DNA of 64,000 nt from positions 4,617,501 to 4,681,500 of the forward strand of contig NC_134108.1 in the NCBI RefSeq assembly GCF_040939455.1. Reading direction: 5' to 3'. Origin of the DNA: Microcebus murinus. Lineage: Eukaryota > Chordata > Mammalia > Primates > Cheirogaleidae. The notes beneath the pieces are model-generated. The model did not search any database and was not told the DNA's origin. It worked only from the letters and a program-made list of their open reading frames with translations. The stretch's first letter is position 1, and every line of letters starts with the position of its first letter. Of the stretch, positions 11,641-22,230 are shown one piece after another. The position numbers and the translations under genes are program-made.

Positions 11641-12451
11641 CACGCTGGCCCTAGAGCTTGCACGCTGAGCTTACCCCGTCCTGTTTCTCTTTCTCATTCG
11701 ACACTCAGCCCAGCAGAGCCTTGCGTCAGCTTTGGTTTGGTCACTTTGTGCGCCCGTGTGGTCACTGCAATCAGAGTGCCAGTTCCGCGAGGGCAGGACC
11801 GAGACGCAGGCTCCTGAGAATGAAGCCGCCAGGTGCCAGGAAGGGGCCCGAAGGCCAGCGCTCTCCGGCAGTGGAGCGTTTGTAGGGCCTGGTCAAGCCG
11901 TTCCTCTGCGCTGCTTCAAATGCACAGAGTGACCAGGATCTCTGCTTAGAAGTCACTCAGACATGTCACTCCTGAGCCCTGCATCTCCGTGGCATCTCCG
12001 TGGCAGTCACGGAGGGTTCCTATCCTCTCCACACTGTTTCCTTCCCGGGCCAGAGGCTTCCCGCCCACCCCTACCCCCCAGCAGAGGTGGGAATCACCAG
12101 GGTTGGCAGTCATTATTGGTTTGAGAGAAAAAAATCAGTTTATACAAGAGCAAAGACTCAGCCAGATTCACTCTAAAGCCCACCGGTCAGGACTGAAGCC
12201 AGAAGTCAGCAAATGAAACCCCCGTGTTCCCACGTCCCCAGAGACAGCTGCGGGGACGGCTGGGTTACGTGAGCTGAGGCCTGACCCCTCAGCAGCGCCT
12301 AGCCGGTGGGCGTGACGGGAGGGCATCAGCCTAGGCTGATGGGTACTGCGGACGCCTCAGTGCCAGGCGGGGGCGAGTCCCCGCAAGGAGACGGATTCCT
12401 TCCTCAGCGGGTGCGGTCACAGTTTGTTCCCCAACTGAGTCTCCAGCTCGC
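11641..12451. other. Unassigned GC-rich sequence
   Basis: Contains an 11-bp perfect tandem duplication (GCATCTCCGTG twice) at 11981-12002. Otherwise no feature. Confidence 0.45.
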
Positions 12452-12462
12452 TCCCTATTGTG

Positions 12463-12603
12463 GGCTGGGCGAGGTGGCTCACGCCTGTGATCCCAGCACT
12501 CTGGGAGGCCGGGGCAGGAGCATCCCTTGAGGCCAGGAGCTCCAGACCAGCCTGGCCAACATAAGCAAGGCCTCGTCTCTGCAAAAAATTTAAAAATAAA
12601 AAA
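12463..12603 (+). mobile_element. FLAM-type free left Alu monomer
   Basis: GGCTGGGCGAGGTGGCTCAC starts the element. It carries A-box/B-box-like sequence, GGCCAGGAGCTCCAGACCAG and a short A-rich tail, and there is no right monomer. It is flanked by TCCCTATTGTG (12452-12462) and TCCCTCTTGTG (12604-12614), an 11-bp target-site duplication with one mismatch. It therefore inserted as a monomer rather than being a broken dimer. This supports primate origin. Confidence 0.9.
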
Positions 12604-12614
12604 TCCCTCTTGTG

Positions 12615-14994
12615 CAGCTGCCTCCGCTTACCAAAGTTAATTCGATCCCTTCAGAAACGTAGCAGGAAATACAGATTGTGACTCACAAATCATCCCATCT
12701 CAGGCCTACCATCTACTTTGACTTCCACTAGACATTTGCTTCATGATTTCATTTACCTTTTCCTATGCACGCTTCCTTGCCTTGTTTACCTGGACGGCAG
12801 TTGGATTGAGCAGCTGAATTTTCACGATGCAAGTCAGAGGTCCGGGGAAAGCGCCCGGCTCTGCGTTCCTGCCAGCAGGGCCGTGTCTGTGCTAGTCCAT
12901 TCACCAGAAGATCATGAATCGCCCGACCCACGCTGACCTGCTCAGTGCAAACAGGCGTGAGCAGTGGGGGCGGAAGTTCCCTGGATATGGAAGGGACGAA
13001 TTTTTCTGCTAAGCTTCACTCACTCCCAAGGACAGAAAAACAGGTGTGCACCAGCTTCCCTTTGCCCATGCCCCATTAGAGACCAACGGCAACAAAGCAA
13101 GGTCGGCCCTAATCTGCTTGAGACCCAGCTTCCCCTTGGGGAGCTTCACCAAGGCCCTTGTGCAGCCAGAGAGGGAGGACAAGGGCGGAGCAGGGAGGGC
13201 TGACCTCGTAATCGGCAGCAACTGGTCCCCAACGCCGCCAACAGACCGGCGCCTAGGTGAGAGCAGCGCTGCATTACTCTGGGTCCCCCGTCCCTCCCAA
13301 CACCAGGGCCCTGGCTCCTTCCTACCCCCAAGCCCCCCACACAGAACTCCCAGCGCTGCTGCAGGTGCCCGCTGTCCTGCCTTCCCGGCCCCTTCCTCTC
13401 TCCGCAGCGCCACCACGCTGGGACCTGCTCAGGTGTGTGGTCTGCTCACTGCTCCTGTGGGGAAAGCCCTATGAGAGAGAGGAAAGGACACAGAGATGGA
13501 AGGGGACGCGGCTGTGGTGACAGGGCTCCCTCCATACGCAGCCTGCAGTCCCAGCCGGCTCAGAGTCGGGACACGTGCAGCTCTGCAGAGTTGAAAATGC
13601 CAAATGCTTCTTGGTCCCAAGATGAAGCAGGGATGATAGATGGCTCCGAGCAGGGAGAGCCTCAGCAGAGGGAAACCCTGACCCCAGTCCCCTCTCAGTG
13701 ACTCTCCTTGAGAGTCCGAGGCAGGTCGGGGGAGCCAGCCTGGCGGCAAAAAGCAGAATGAGAGCAGCCACCTTCCACTCACTTGGCCTCGGTTTCCAGG
13801 CGCCCTGAAGGGAGCCGCTACGAATTGGGAGAAAGAGGAGATGGGAAGAAAGAAGGCAGGGAAAAATGTACAGAGATATCAAGCTCGAAACTGTCCAGAG
13901 GAGACCCCTGCTGCTCTCTTACACCTGCAATGTGCTAGAGAAAATAGACTAGCAGACCGGCCTGGTGTAGAGTGGATTGCATTGCCGAAGCAACACAAAC
14001 TCACCTGCAGGAGCCTGTGCCTGTCTAGCCAGTTAGAAATCCCTGATTCCCAGACCTGCGGGCAGTGGGCTGCAAAAGCCATCAGCCCAAAGAACGGCCT
14101 GGGCTCCAGGGCCCGTGCTCCACGTGGCCGTGCAGGACCACGGCACGGAAGGCGCTCTGAGCAGTCTCCCCGCCCTGCCCGCAGCCCAGGGAGCCGGTTA
14201 CCCCGGAGAGCGGTGCCGCGGGAGGGCCAACCCACACCTGCTCCCCAGCAGGCTCGAACATCGCAGTGGACCCGTAACTCCTGTGGTCGCTCCTTTCTTC
14301 CTGCATCCAGTGGGAGTCTTCGCTGAGGTTAGTCTGCTCACGTGTCCTGGTTACACCAAGCTTCGAGTGGAGGTGGGAAGACAGGCGAGAACTTTAAGCC
14401 GGATGCGGCAAGTGCATTGGATTTGAGGTTTCTCTTTCTTAGGAAGGTGTGGATGTGTGTAGGGGTGGGGAGAGGAAAGTACATGGATATTTCTGTTGCC
14501 AAAAGTAGAAATTGTGACAGAAACGCTCGGTTGTCCCTTGATGTCTATTATCTCTTTCTTCTGCAGTAAGAGAACCCCCAATTTTTAGGTAGGGACATGA
14601 GACCCAAGAATAGAGGCCACACATTCCAGACCCCTCAAGGTTAGCTGAGGCCGCGTGACCAAGCTCTGGCCAGCAGCGTGTAAACAGAAATGCTGTGTGC
14701 AGCATGGACGCTGTGACCTCCCAGCACCAGGGAGCTAGAATAGGGACATGGCGGTGGAATAGCCTGGACCTTGCTGCAGAGACCAACACCTTGGGGTGGG
14801 GGCGTAGAGCTACAGGGTGGAGATGCCTGGGTCCCTGATGCCTCAGAGCCATGGCATCAGCCCTGGCCCCCTTGTGCCTGGCTGTTATGCAGGAGAGAAG
14901 TTACACGTCTATGCCACCGTGTCCAGGCTTCAGCAGCCAAACCCATCTGATCTGATGGAGTATTGACAGATAAACATTGAGTAAATCTTCCAAA
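12615..14994. other. Unassigned GC-rich sequence
   Basis: Several open frames of 100-160 codons on both strands occur at 13,000-14,400, none with recognisable domains. They overlap one another in opposite frames as expected for GC-rich noncoding DNA. Confidence 0.4.
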
Positions 14995-15310
14995 AGAGGG
15001 AGGAAGGAAGGGAGGATAGGGGGCAGGAGAGACTGGGGGGGGGGAGAATAAGAAAGAGAGAGGGAGGAAGGAAGGAAGGAAGGAAGGAAGGAAGGAAGGA
15101 AGGAAGGGAGGGAGGGAGGGAGGGAGGGAGGGAGGGAGGGAAGAAAGAAGGAAGAAAGGAAGAAAGGGAGAGAGGGAGAGAGGGAAGGAGGGAGGGAGGA
15201 GGAAGAAGAAGAGGAAGAGGAGAAAAAAAGAATAAAAGAAAAGAAAAGAAAAGAAAAGAAAAGAAGGGAAGGAAGGAGGAGAAAGAGGGAAAGAGAAAGG
15301 AAGATAAAAG
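14995..15310. repeat. Long homopurine tract with (GGAA)10, (GGGA)n and (AAAAG)n
   Basis: About 300 bp almost entirely purine on the + strand. Ten uninterrupted GGAA units span 15066-15105, about eight GGGA units follow to about 15140, and AAAAG units lie near 15235-15265. GGAA arrays bind ETS proteins, GGGA arrays can form G-quadruplexes, and mirror-type homopurine can form triplex DNA. These properties are from general knowledge, not shown here. Confidence 0.95.
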
Positions 15311-15389
15311 TAAGTAAATTAGAGGACAGACTACAAGATCCACATCCAAATAATAAGAATTCCAGAAGACAGAAAGGAGAGGAGGAGAG

Positions 15390-16380
15390 GAAATCATAAA
15401 AAAAAAAAATTCAAGAAAATTTTTCCAAAAAATGAAGGATAAATTGGAAGGACCCATTGAATGTCTAGCACCATGGTGAAAACAGATCACCCCAACATAC
15501 ATTGCCATAAAATTATGTCACTAGAGACAAGGAAAAATTTCTATAACCTTTCAGGAAGAAAACAAAGAAACAAACAACAAAAAAGCAGATATTAAAGAAA
15601 CAGATAACAAAGGATAAAAGAGATCAAGATGTTATCCAGCTTCTCACCAGCAATATTGTACACTGGAGCAAATTCCTCACAATTTTAAAGGAAAATCATT
15701 TCTAACCTAGAGTTCGGGAACCAGCCAGAGTGTTAATCAAGTACGAGGGTACAATAAAGACATTTTCAGACGAGCAAATTCTCCAAAACTGTACCTCTTA
15801 CGTCTGTGGAGGTAGGATGTGTCCCACAAAACAAGGATTACACAAAAAGCAGAGGAAGACATAAACTGGGGTCTGGGAAAGCAGACATCTGAGATGCGAA
15901 AGGCAAGGGGAGTCCCCAAGGGCGGCACAGGGCGGTTTGACGGTGACAGCTTCGCGGCTGAACCGGTGGGCATCGGTCTCCCGGTCAGAGTGTGCCGCAG
16001 ATACGCTCAACATGACATTGGTAAAGCGTCTGTCTGATGTGTTTGAGGATGTTGAGGGAAGATTTCTGTCACTAGGAGAGAGTTTTAGCTTAATTCATGA
16101 TAAGGACGTAGAGAGCTGCCCGAAGATAGCTTACATGTGGTGGGCTGGGGCAGAGGGCGTTAGAAAATAAATAAATCCTCATCCTCCACTGTATAAAGTC
16201 AACGGACAATGCCTGATATTAAAATAAAGAAATACTAATACATGCTTTTTTTTTTTTTTAGAGAAACAAGGGCAAATACCGAAAGGATCAGCTAAAAGAT
16301 GAAAGTAGTTGTTCCTGGGGAAAGGAAAACAGGAGGAAGCGGCGCTGCTGGACTGCAAGCTCCGTGCGTGTTTGCTCCTC
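15390..16380 (+). repeat. L1M or HAL1-like LINE fragment, ORF1 3' region onward
   Basis: AAGTACGAGGGTACAATAAA, GACATTTTCAGACGAGCAAA and AGCAGAGGAAGACATAAACT follow, in order, old L1M/HAL1 sequence covering the C-terminal end of ORF1 and downstream. ORF2 is not seen after it, and the following part looks like an untranslated tail. That favours HAL1 or a truncated L1M. The reading frame is broken throughout. Confidence 0.65.
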
Positions 16381-16390
16381 AAGCTTACAA

Positions 16391-16504
16391 AATAGGAAAG
16401 AATAAAGAGGGAGGGGAAAGGAGGAAGGAAAGAGAAAGGGGAGGGGGAAGAAAGGAAAAGAAAAAAGTGAGGAGAAAAAGGAAGGGAAAGGAAAAAGGAA
16501 AGCA
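16391..16504. repeat. Second GA-rich polypurine tract
   Basis: About 110 bp with very few pyrimidines (AGGAAGGAAAGAGAAAGGGG and similar), close to the end of the L1M/HAL1-like fragment. It may be its purine-rich 3' untranslated part. Confidence 0.85.
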
Positions 16505-16994
16505 ACGTCAGCAGCAGGGAGAAGGCAGAGCTGAAGAGCCGAGACGGAGGAGAGAGACCAGGCGCCACGTGAAACCTCCACTCCCACGGGACTGTCACCA
16601 ACTCCCGGCTCCACGGCGCTCCGTGATGCCACAGAGAAAGTCAGGGAGGGGGTGATGTGGGACTAGGACCCACCAGGGAGGCCAACCCGTGTGGCATAAG
16701 CAAGATCCCATTAAACAGGAAACTTGGAGGTAGTCGAATGTATCTCAGAGTAGCTTCTAAAAATACATTCAGTTCAAGCCTGCTCACACAGGCTTCCCGT
16801 TCATACATAGCTCATGGCTTTCGCCTCAAAGCTCATCAGCTCACATTAAAAAAAAAAAAAAAAAGAGGAATGGACACAGAAACATAGCCAGATATGTACT
16901 ACAAAGAGTTACTGAAATTTCAAATGCAGAGCACAATGAGGGAATGAATTAGAAAGATTCCATCTTGGTCCCATTTTCATGCATTTCAAAGTTC
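16505..16994. other. Unassigned sequence with A17 run
   Basis: An A run near 16,848-16,864 resembles a retroposon tail, but no body was recognised upstream. Confidence 0.4.
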
Positions 16995-17002
16995 CTCCAG
17001 GG

Positions 17003-17389
17003 CTGCAGTCCCCAACCTCCCGGGCGATGGACCGGTCCGGCCCGTGGCCTGTTAGGGACTGGGTTGCACGGCAGGAGGTGATGGGGGGAGGTGAGTGAAG
17101 CTTCATCTGTATTTACAGCCGATCCCCACCACTCGCATCACCGCCCGAGCTCCCCCTCCTGTCAGGTCAGTGGTGGCGTTAGCTGCAGGAAAACAAGCTC
17201 AGGGCTCCCACTGATTCTGCATTATGGCGATTTGTGTAATTATTTTGTTATGTATTACAATGTAATAATAATAAAGTGCACAATAAATGTAATGTGCTTG
17301 AATCATCCTGAAACCACCATCCCCCCATCCATGGAAAAATTATCTTCCATGAAACCAGTCTGTGGTGCCAAAAAGGTTGGGGACTGCTG
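17003..17389 (+). mobile_element. MER1B-type hAT-Charlie nonautonomous transposon
   Basis: Terminal inverted repeats GCAGTCCCCAACCT and AGGTTGGGGACTGC match perfectly. Internal landmarks are GGCCTGTTAGGGACTGGGTT, GAGCTCCCCCTCCTGTCAGG and TCTTCCATGAAACCAGTC. The flanks CTCCAGGG (16995-17002) and CTTTAGGG (17390-17397) agree at 6 of 8 positions, fitting an aged 8-bp hAT target duplication. The length of 387 bp is near the family's usual length. No transposase is encoded. Confidence 0.93.
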
Positions 17390-17397
17390 CTTTAGGG

Positions 17398-18710
17398 GAA
17401 TAAGAAAGAAATTTTTTCTGAATATGCAGGGAAAGTATGTTACTGGTTGGTGTACCACAATTTAAATTAATAACAAGGTAAATGCTCAAAAACGGGACTG
17501 AGGAGAGGACTCATTATCTACATTCAAAGGCAAATTACCAGAAACTTCATTCTTTGTGATAGCACCGGTTTTCTAACAGGTCATTCTTATTTAATAAACT
17601 TCATATTTTTTTTAAGCATGAATGCTGTGATTCTACTATATTCTTCTGCTGTGGCAGAACCTCCTGTGACATAAGAAAATAAGTGTTGAGAAGCAACGTC
17701 TAAAATAAATACAACAAAGAATTCAATGAGATGTTTAAAAATCGTTATGCATTTGTATAGATGGCAGCCAGTACTTCTTGAAATAATGCATTTCCTTTTT
17801 AGCCCACACAGATTTCCAGTACTGACAAGTCATAAATGGTAGTACTCGCTGCCTAGAAAGCCATCCAGCAGGGCAGCAGTGAGACCACCAAAGAACAGAG
17901 GAAGGGTAGTTATCTACTGGGTTTCCTGGGCTGTCAATCACGTAGTTCTTTACTGTGCAGCAGCCATTGAGCTGGAAACACATACTGGGAGAAATAAAAA
18001 ATGTTTCCTGTGTGGATGTTCATGGACTCACATTCACCTAGGTGTGGACACACTCGTTTTTACTTTAGTGACAACCATGCTACCATGCGGATTTATCCGA
18101 CAGGCTTTGAATTCAGGTTTATAATTCAATTAAGCTTTAATTCCTAATTGATTAGGAGTGTTTTAATGTTTTAAAAAGACACCAAGAATGACTTTTGAAT
18201 GTTATAAAATATCCTTATAGAATATAATGATATGGTATTCCTTTTGGCCTGTTAATAAAATAAATTATATTATTAGATCTCCTAAAACCAAACCATTCTG
18301 TGTTCTTAGAACAAGCCTTACTTCATTATGATTATGGTTCAAAGAGGCCCTCCTGAAATAACTCGATATTTGTATTCTACTCATAAACAAGACTCATCTG
18401 TAGATGTTTTTGTTACTGTTGTTATTGTCAATGACAAATGCCAAACACTTTAATAGGATAAGAGTTATGTATTTGAACTTATGATAGTGTCGTAGGATTG
18501 GTCCATAAACCTACACATGCGCTTTGGAAGATAAGTGTTTGTTGTATTGTTTTAGTCATTTTCCATTATTCCTTGGTTTGGGGTCTATTTAGATAGTCTA
18601 ATTTTGTTATTTTATTAAGTCAATTTTTTAATTTTTATTTTTCTAGAAATTTATTTATTTTGTCAGGGTTTTTTTTCAGCTCTTTACCACAAAGGTGTAC
18701 ATGCCATATA
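17398..18710. other. AT-rich unassigned sequence
   Basis: 18,540-18,700 is T-rich with a phrase (TCTAGAAATTTATTTATTTT) reminiscent of antisense L1 ORF2, but too little for an assignment. The rest looks single-copy. Confidence 0.4.
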
Positions 18711-18785
18711 TGTTAGTCAAGGTTCTCTAAAAAACAACCAATAGTGTATATACATATATGTACATATATACATAAATACACGCAA

Positions 18786-18883
<98 letters not shown>

Positions 18884-19226
18884 GATGTTCATCTTAAGGA
18901 ATTGGCTAACGCAAATTGAGAGTCAGAAAGTCTGAAATCCTTAGGGCAGATGGGGCAGCAGTCTAGAAATTTGGGCAGTATTTCTCCGTGACAGTCTTGA
19001 GAAGAATCCTCGTTTTCTGGGAAACCTCGGTTTTTGTTCTTAAGGCCTTCAGCAGACTGGATGAGGCCCAGGCACATTACTGAGGGTGATCTGCTTTACT
19101 CAAAGTCTACTGACTATCAATGTTAATACCTACAAAATACCTTTGCAGCCACAGCTAGACTAGTGTTTGACCAAGCATCTGGGAACCATAGCGTGGTCAA
19201 GCTGGCATGTGAAATTACCCATCTCA
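18711..19226 (-). mobile_element. MLT2-type ERVL solo LTR, antisense
   Basis: Starts TGTTAGTCAAGGTTCTCT and continues with ACAACCAATAG, AAGGAATTGGCTAACGC, AGACTGGATGAGGCCCA, CTGCTTTACTCAAAGTCTAC and GTGTTTGACCAAGCATCTGG. It ends TGAAATTACCCATCTCA. This is the MLT2 LTR on the reverse strand over its whole length. No internal retroviral region or second LTR is present, so it is a solo LTR. Its internal microsatellite (18745-18880) has expanded. Confidence 0.88.
18745..18880. repeat. Compound (CA)n(TA)n(GA)n microsatellite
   Basis: About 11 CA units, then about 16 uninterrupted TA units and about 20 GA units, lying where MLT2 LTRs natively carry a short CTCT/TATA segment. Likely highly polymorphic. 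Confidence 0.97.
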
Positions 19227-22066
19227 CTATCTATCATCAATTCTGAGATGCATGTTTTTCTCATCCTGACATGGTAGTTGGGATACTGCTCCCACTCGCA
19301 TGCTGGGTCACGTGAAGACCCAGCACCTTTGAACAGGACCCAGAGCAAGAGCAGGCCCGAGTCACAGCTGTAGTGCCGGCAGCACTGCCACCTGGGCCAC
19401 GTATCCTGGCAGACCTTACTGTGCGGGAGGCATCAGTGGTAGGAGAAGATGCCATGGGGGGTAGGGGGCAGTTCCAGTGGGAGAGTGCCGTCCCCTGGGG
19501 TTCCAGAGCAAGGGTGTGCCACATGCAGCAGAGAACTACCTGTCTTTTGAAAAATGTCTCCTGACGTTCTACTGAGCCCAGGCAGAAACACAACGCCTGA
19601 CCGGGGACACCAAGTGACCTGTGACCAGAGCTGCCCATGATGAGCTGGGGCCCTTCGGAGCCACCAAGTCATAAATCGAAGCAGATCCAGCACCAGAGCC
19701 ATCCACTGTAAGCTGGAAGTGCCTCATCCCAGTTCCGTCAAAAGTGGGACCAGAGAGCACAAGCAAGCTGCACCAGCAGGAAGGCCAGAGCTCAGTGGTG
19801 TCAGCACCGTCACCCTGCACCTCTTCCTCAGTTTACGTCTATGCCTGGGCGGTGGGGGGGGGCATGGGGGTGGTTCTACTTAATTAAGAGGGAGAAAAAG
19901 CCTCAGCTGGGCTTATGGATAAATCAGCCGGGTATGTGGATGTATGTCAGTAATCATGGGTGTCCTTGAAGATAGTGTTGAGGAAAAACACTCCCAACAG
20001 GCAGAACTTTGGGCAATGCACCTGACCGTTGATTCTGGGGTGGCAGGAGAAATGCCCTGAGATTAGGCTATAAATAAACTCATGGGCAGCTGTGAACAGA
20101 CTGATTGTCTGATCGGAGGCCTGGAGGGGAAGAAGACTGGAAGGTGAGGAACAAAGAGGTCTGGGATAGAGGTGCGTGGACATTTGGGAGTGGGTACAGA
20201 GTGTAAAGACATTTGTATCACATGTTAACACCCACCAGAAGTTACCCACATTGAAAGGGCACTCAACAGACAAGTGGACAAAATAAACAGGCCAGTCGAC
20301 ATCAGCCAACCTCTGTCACTGGCCCCTCCCTTCGCATGACGAAGACAAGGGTAGAGCGGGCACAGTGACAGAGATGGAGACTGTGCATGACCCAATGGCC
20401 TGGACTCCCTGGACTGTTTGAGTCACTGTTGTCATTGAATTTCCAACCGGCGAGCAACAGGGAGCAAATGCTGAGCCCTCAGTATGGTGTCATCCACCCT
20501 TCAAGGAGACCAGCCGTCTACCTGGCAGCAAGTCGACTGCATCGATTCCCTCCCATTGTGCAGGGCCAGTGGTCATGTCTCGCAAAAATAGGCGTCTGCT
20601 CGTAGAATGGCTTCGCCTTTGTCTTCTCGCAGGATCTCAGGTGGAGCCACTATTTAAGGGCTAACAAAGCATTTGCCCCGCTGGCTCAGAACATCAACCC
20701 CACCGCGCAGCACAGGAGGTGTGGGCGTGGCCTGTTACCATGGGATCTACTCGTCACTGGATGCACGATGCACTGCCCCTTCCAGAAGCTGCTGTCTGGG
20801 CAGAGCACTGGCGCAGCCTGCTCAAGGCACACGGGAAGGGCGGGCTCAGAGGCAGAACTCTCCGGGGACAAGCTGCCACCCTCCAGTACGCAGGGCACAC
20901 GGTGGTCCACACTGCTTGTCTGGTGTCCTGTCCCCAAGAGGAACACGTGGGTCTGGAAACCAAGGGATAGAAGGAAACGTGGCTCCACTGACCGCCACTG
21001 AGGGACCTCACAGAAAATCCTTGGCAGGGCAGAGGGACATTCTGGGAACAAACTGTGCTACCTTCACCCCGTATGAGAAATGAGCATTAGTCCAGCTCCG
21101 GTGGCAATGGGACGCAGAGCGGTGCCACCGCAGGCGTGCCCGCCTCTGAGCCCCTCCACAGGCAGCTCGCAAGCAGCACGGCTCCTATTCGTGAAGGCGA
21201 GCAGAGAACACCAGGGCCTTACACCCCGAAACATGCTCAGGTGTCATCTTACCCCTGAAACAGAAATTCCCCCATTATCACCCATTGTTTCTTGGCTGTT
21301 GAGAAAGTGAAGCTATGAATAATTCAAAAAGAGCTATTTTCTTTTCCCTTTTGCCAAAAATCTAGAGCAATGCTAAAAATAAATAAATAAGTCCCTCCCA
21401 TCTGAAGCAGAACGGAGGGACATCCACCAGAAGGAAAGTGCTGCTCCTCAGGTACGAGCCAGGCAGCTCAGGTGTTCCAGGTGTTCTGTGTGAACCCGCA
21501 TTGCTGGGGTGGGCGTGATGCTGGTGGGGAGGCGGAGAGACACGGCAGGCAGGAAGAGGACAGCAGGGACGGGTCCCAGGACAGCATCAGGTTAGAAAAG
21601 ATAAATACAAAGGTGGTCTTCACCCTGGGCAAGGGCCAGGCTGGCTTCCCTTCGCGACATGCCTCTGCCCCGGGAGGCCCCAGCAGTCGGCAGCACCTTT
21701 ACTCCGGTCCAATTGTTCTGCGTCATCAGGGTGTCCCTGCCGGGTCCTGGTGGGTCTCATCCCTGGCTGCTTGTGGCATTCACTTCGGGGGGAGGGGCTT
21801 GCAAAATACATAAACACAACTTCTGATGCAATCAGAATGCCCCTGTGCGGCACTGCTAGGAAAGCCCCCAGGTGACCCCGAGCAGCGGGGGGGGGGGGGG
21901 GGGGCGTTGGGGAGGCGCAGCGCCACCCGGCCCCCGGAGGAATGGGGGAAAGCGAGGAAGCAAGGTGCTGGCCCTGCGCTTGAACTAAAGATGAGTCCCA
22001 TCTCCCCTCAGTAGGGGAGTAGCACCAACCAGTGTCGGTGCTAACCGAGCACTGGTCCCCTTAACC
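19227..22066. other. Unassigned GC-rich sequence; G18 run
   Basis: No gene supported. 19,840-19,870 is G-rich. 21887-21904 is a run of 18 G residues. 20,690-21,080 carries overlapping open frames on both strands without recognisable domains. Confidence 0.4.
21887..21904 (+). repeat. G18 homopolymer
   Basis: Eighteen consecutive G residues between AGCAGC and CGTTGG. Long G homopolymers are rare in primate DNA and can form quadruplexes. The length could be affected by sequencing error. Confidence 0.9.
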
Positions 22067-22230
22067 CGGTGTTCTCGAACTTGAGCCTGTTACGACACGG
22101 ACTGCTGCCCCCACCCACCCACCCCTGCACTTCTGATCCAGGTGGGCTGCTGGTGACCCCAATAATTTGCATTTCTAACAAGTCCCCAGGGATGGCTGCT
22201 GCGCTGGGGGCCGCCCTGTCAGAGAACTTG
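22067..22230 (-). repeat. MER5A fragment, antisense
   Basis: TGTTCTCGAACTTGAGCC, TTCTGATCCAGGTGGGCTGC and TTTGCATTTCTAACAAGTCC match the reverse strand of MER5A in order, with a CCCACCCACCC patch in the middle. Confidence 0.75.

Noticed and set aside
14930..15508. 192-codon minus-strand frame rich in Phe, Leu, Pro and Ser
   Set aside because: Produced by the homopurine microsatellite read on the opposite strand.
16848..16864. A17 run as a processed-pseudogene tail
   Set aside because: No parent gene sequence, frame or target duplication could be recognised upstream.
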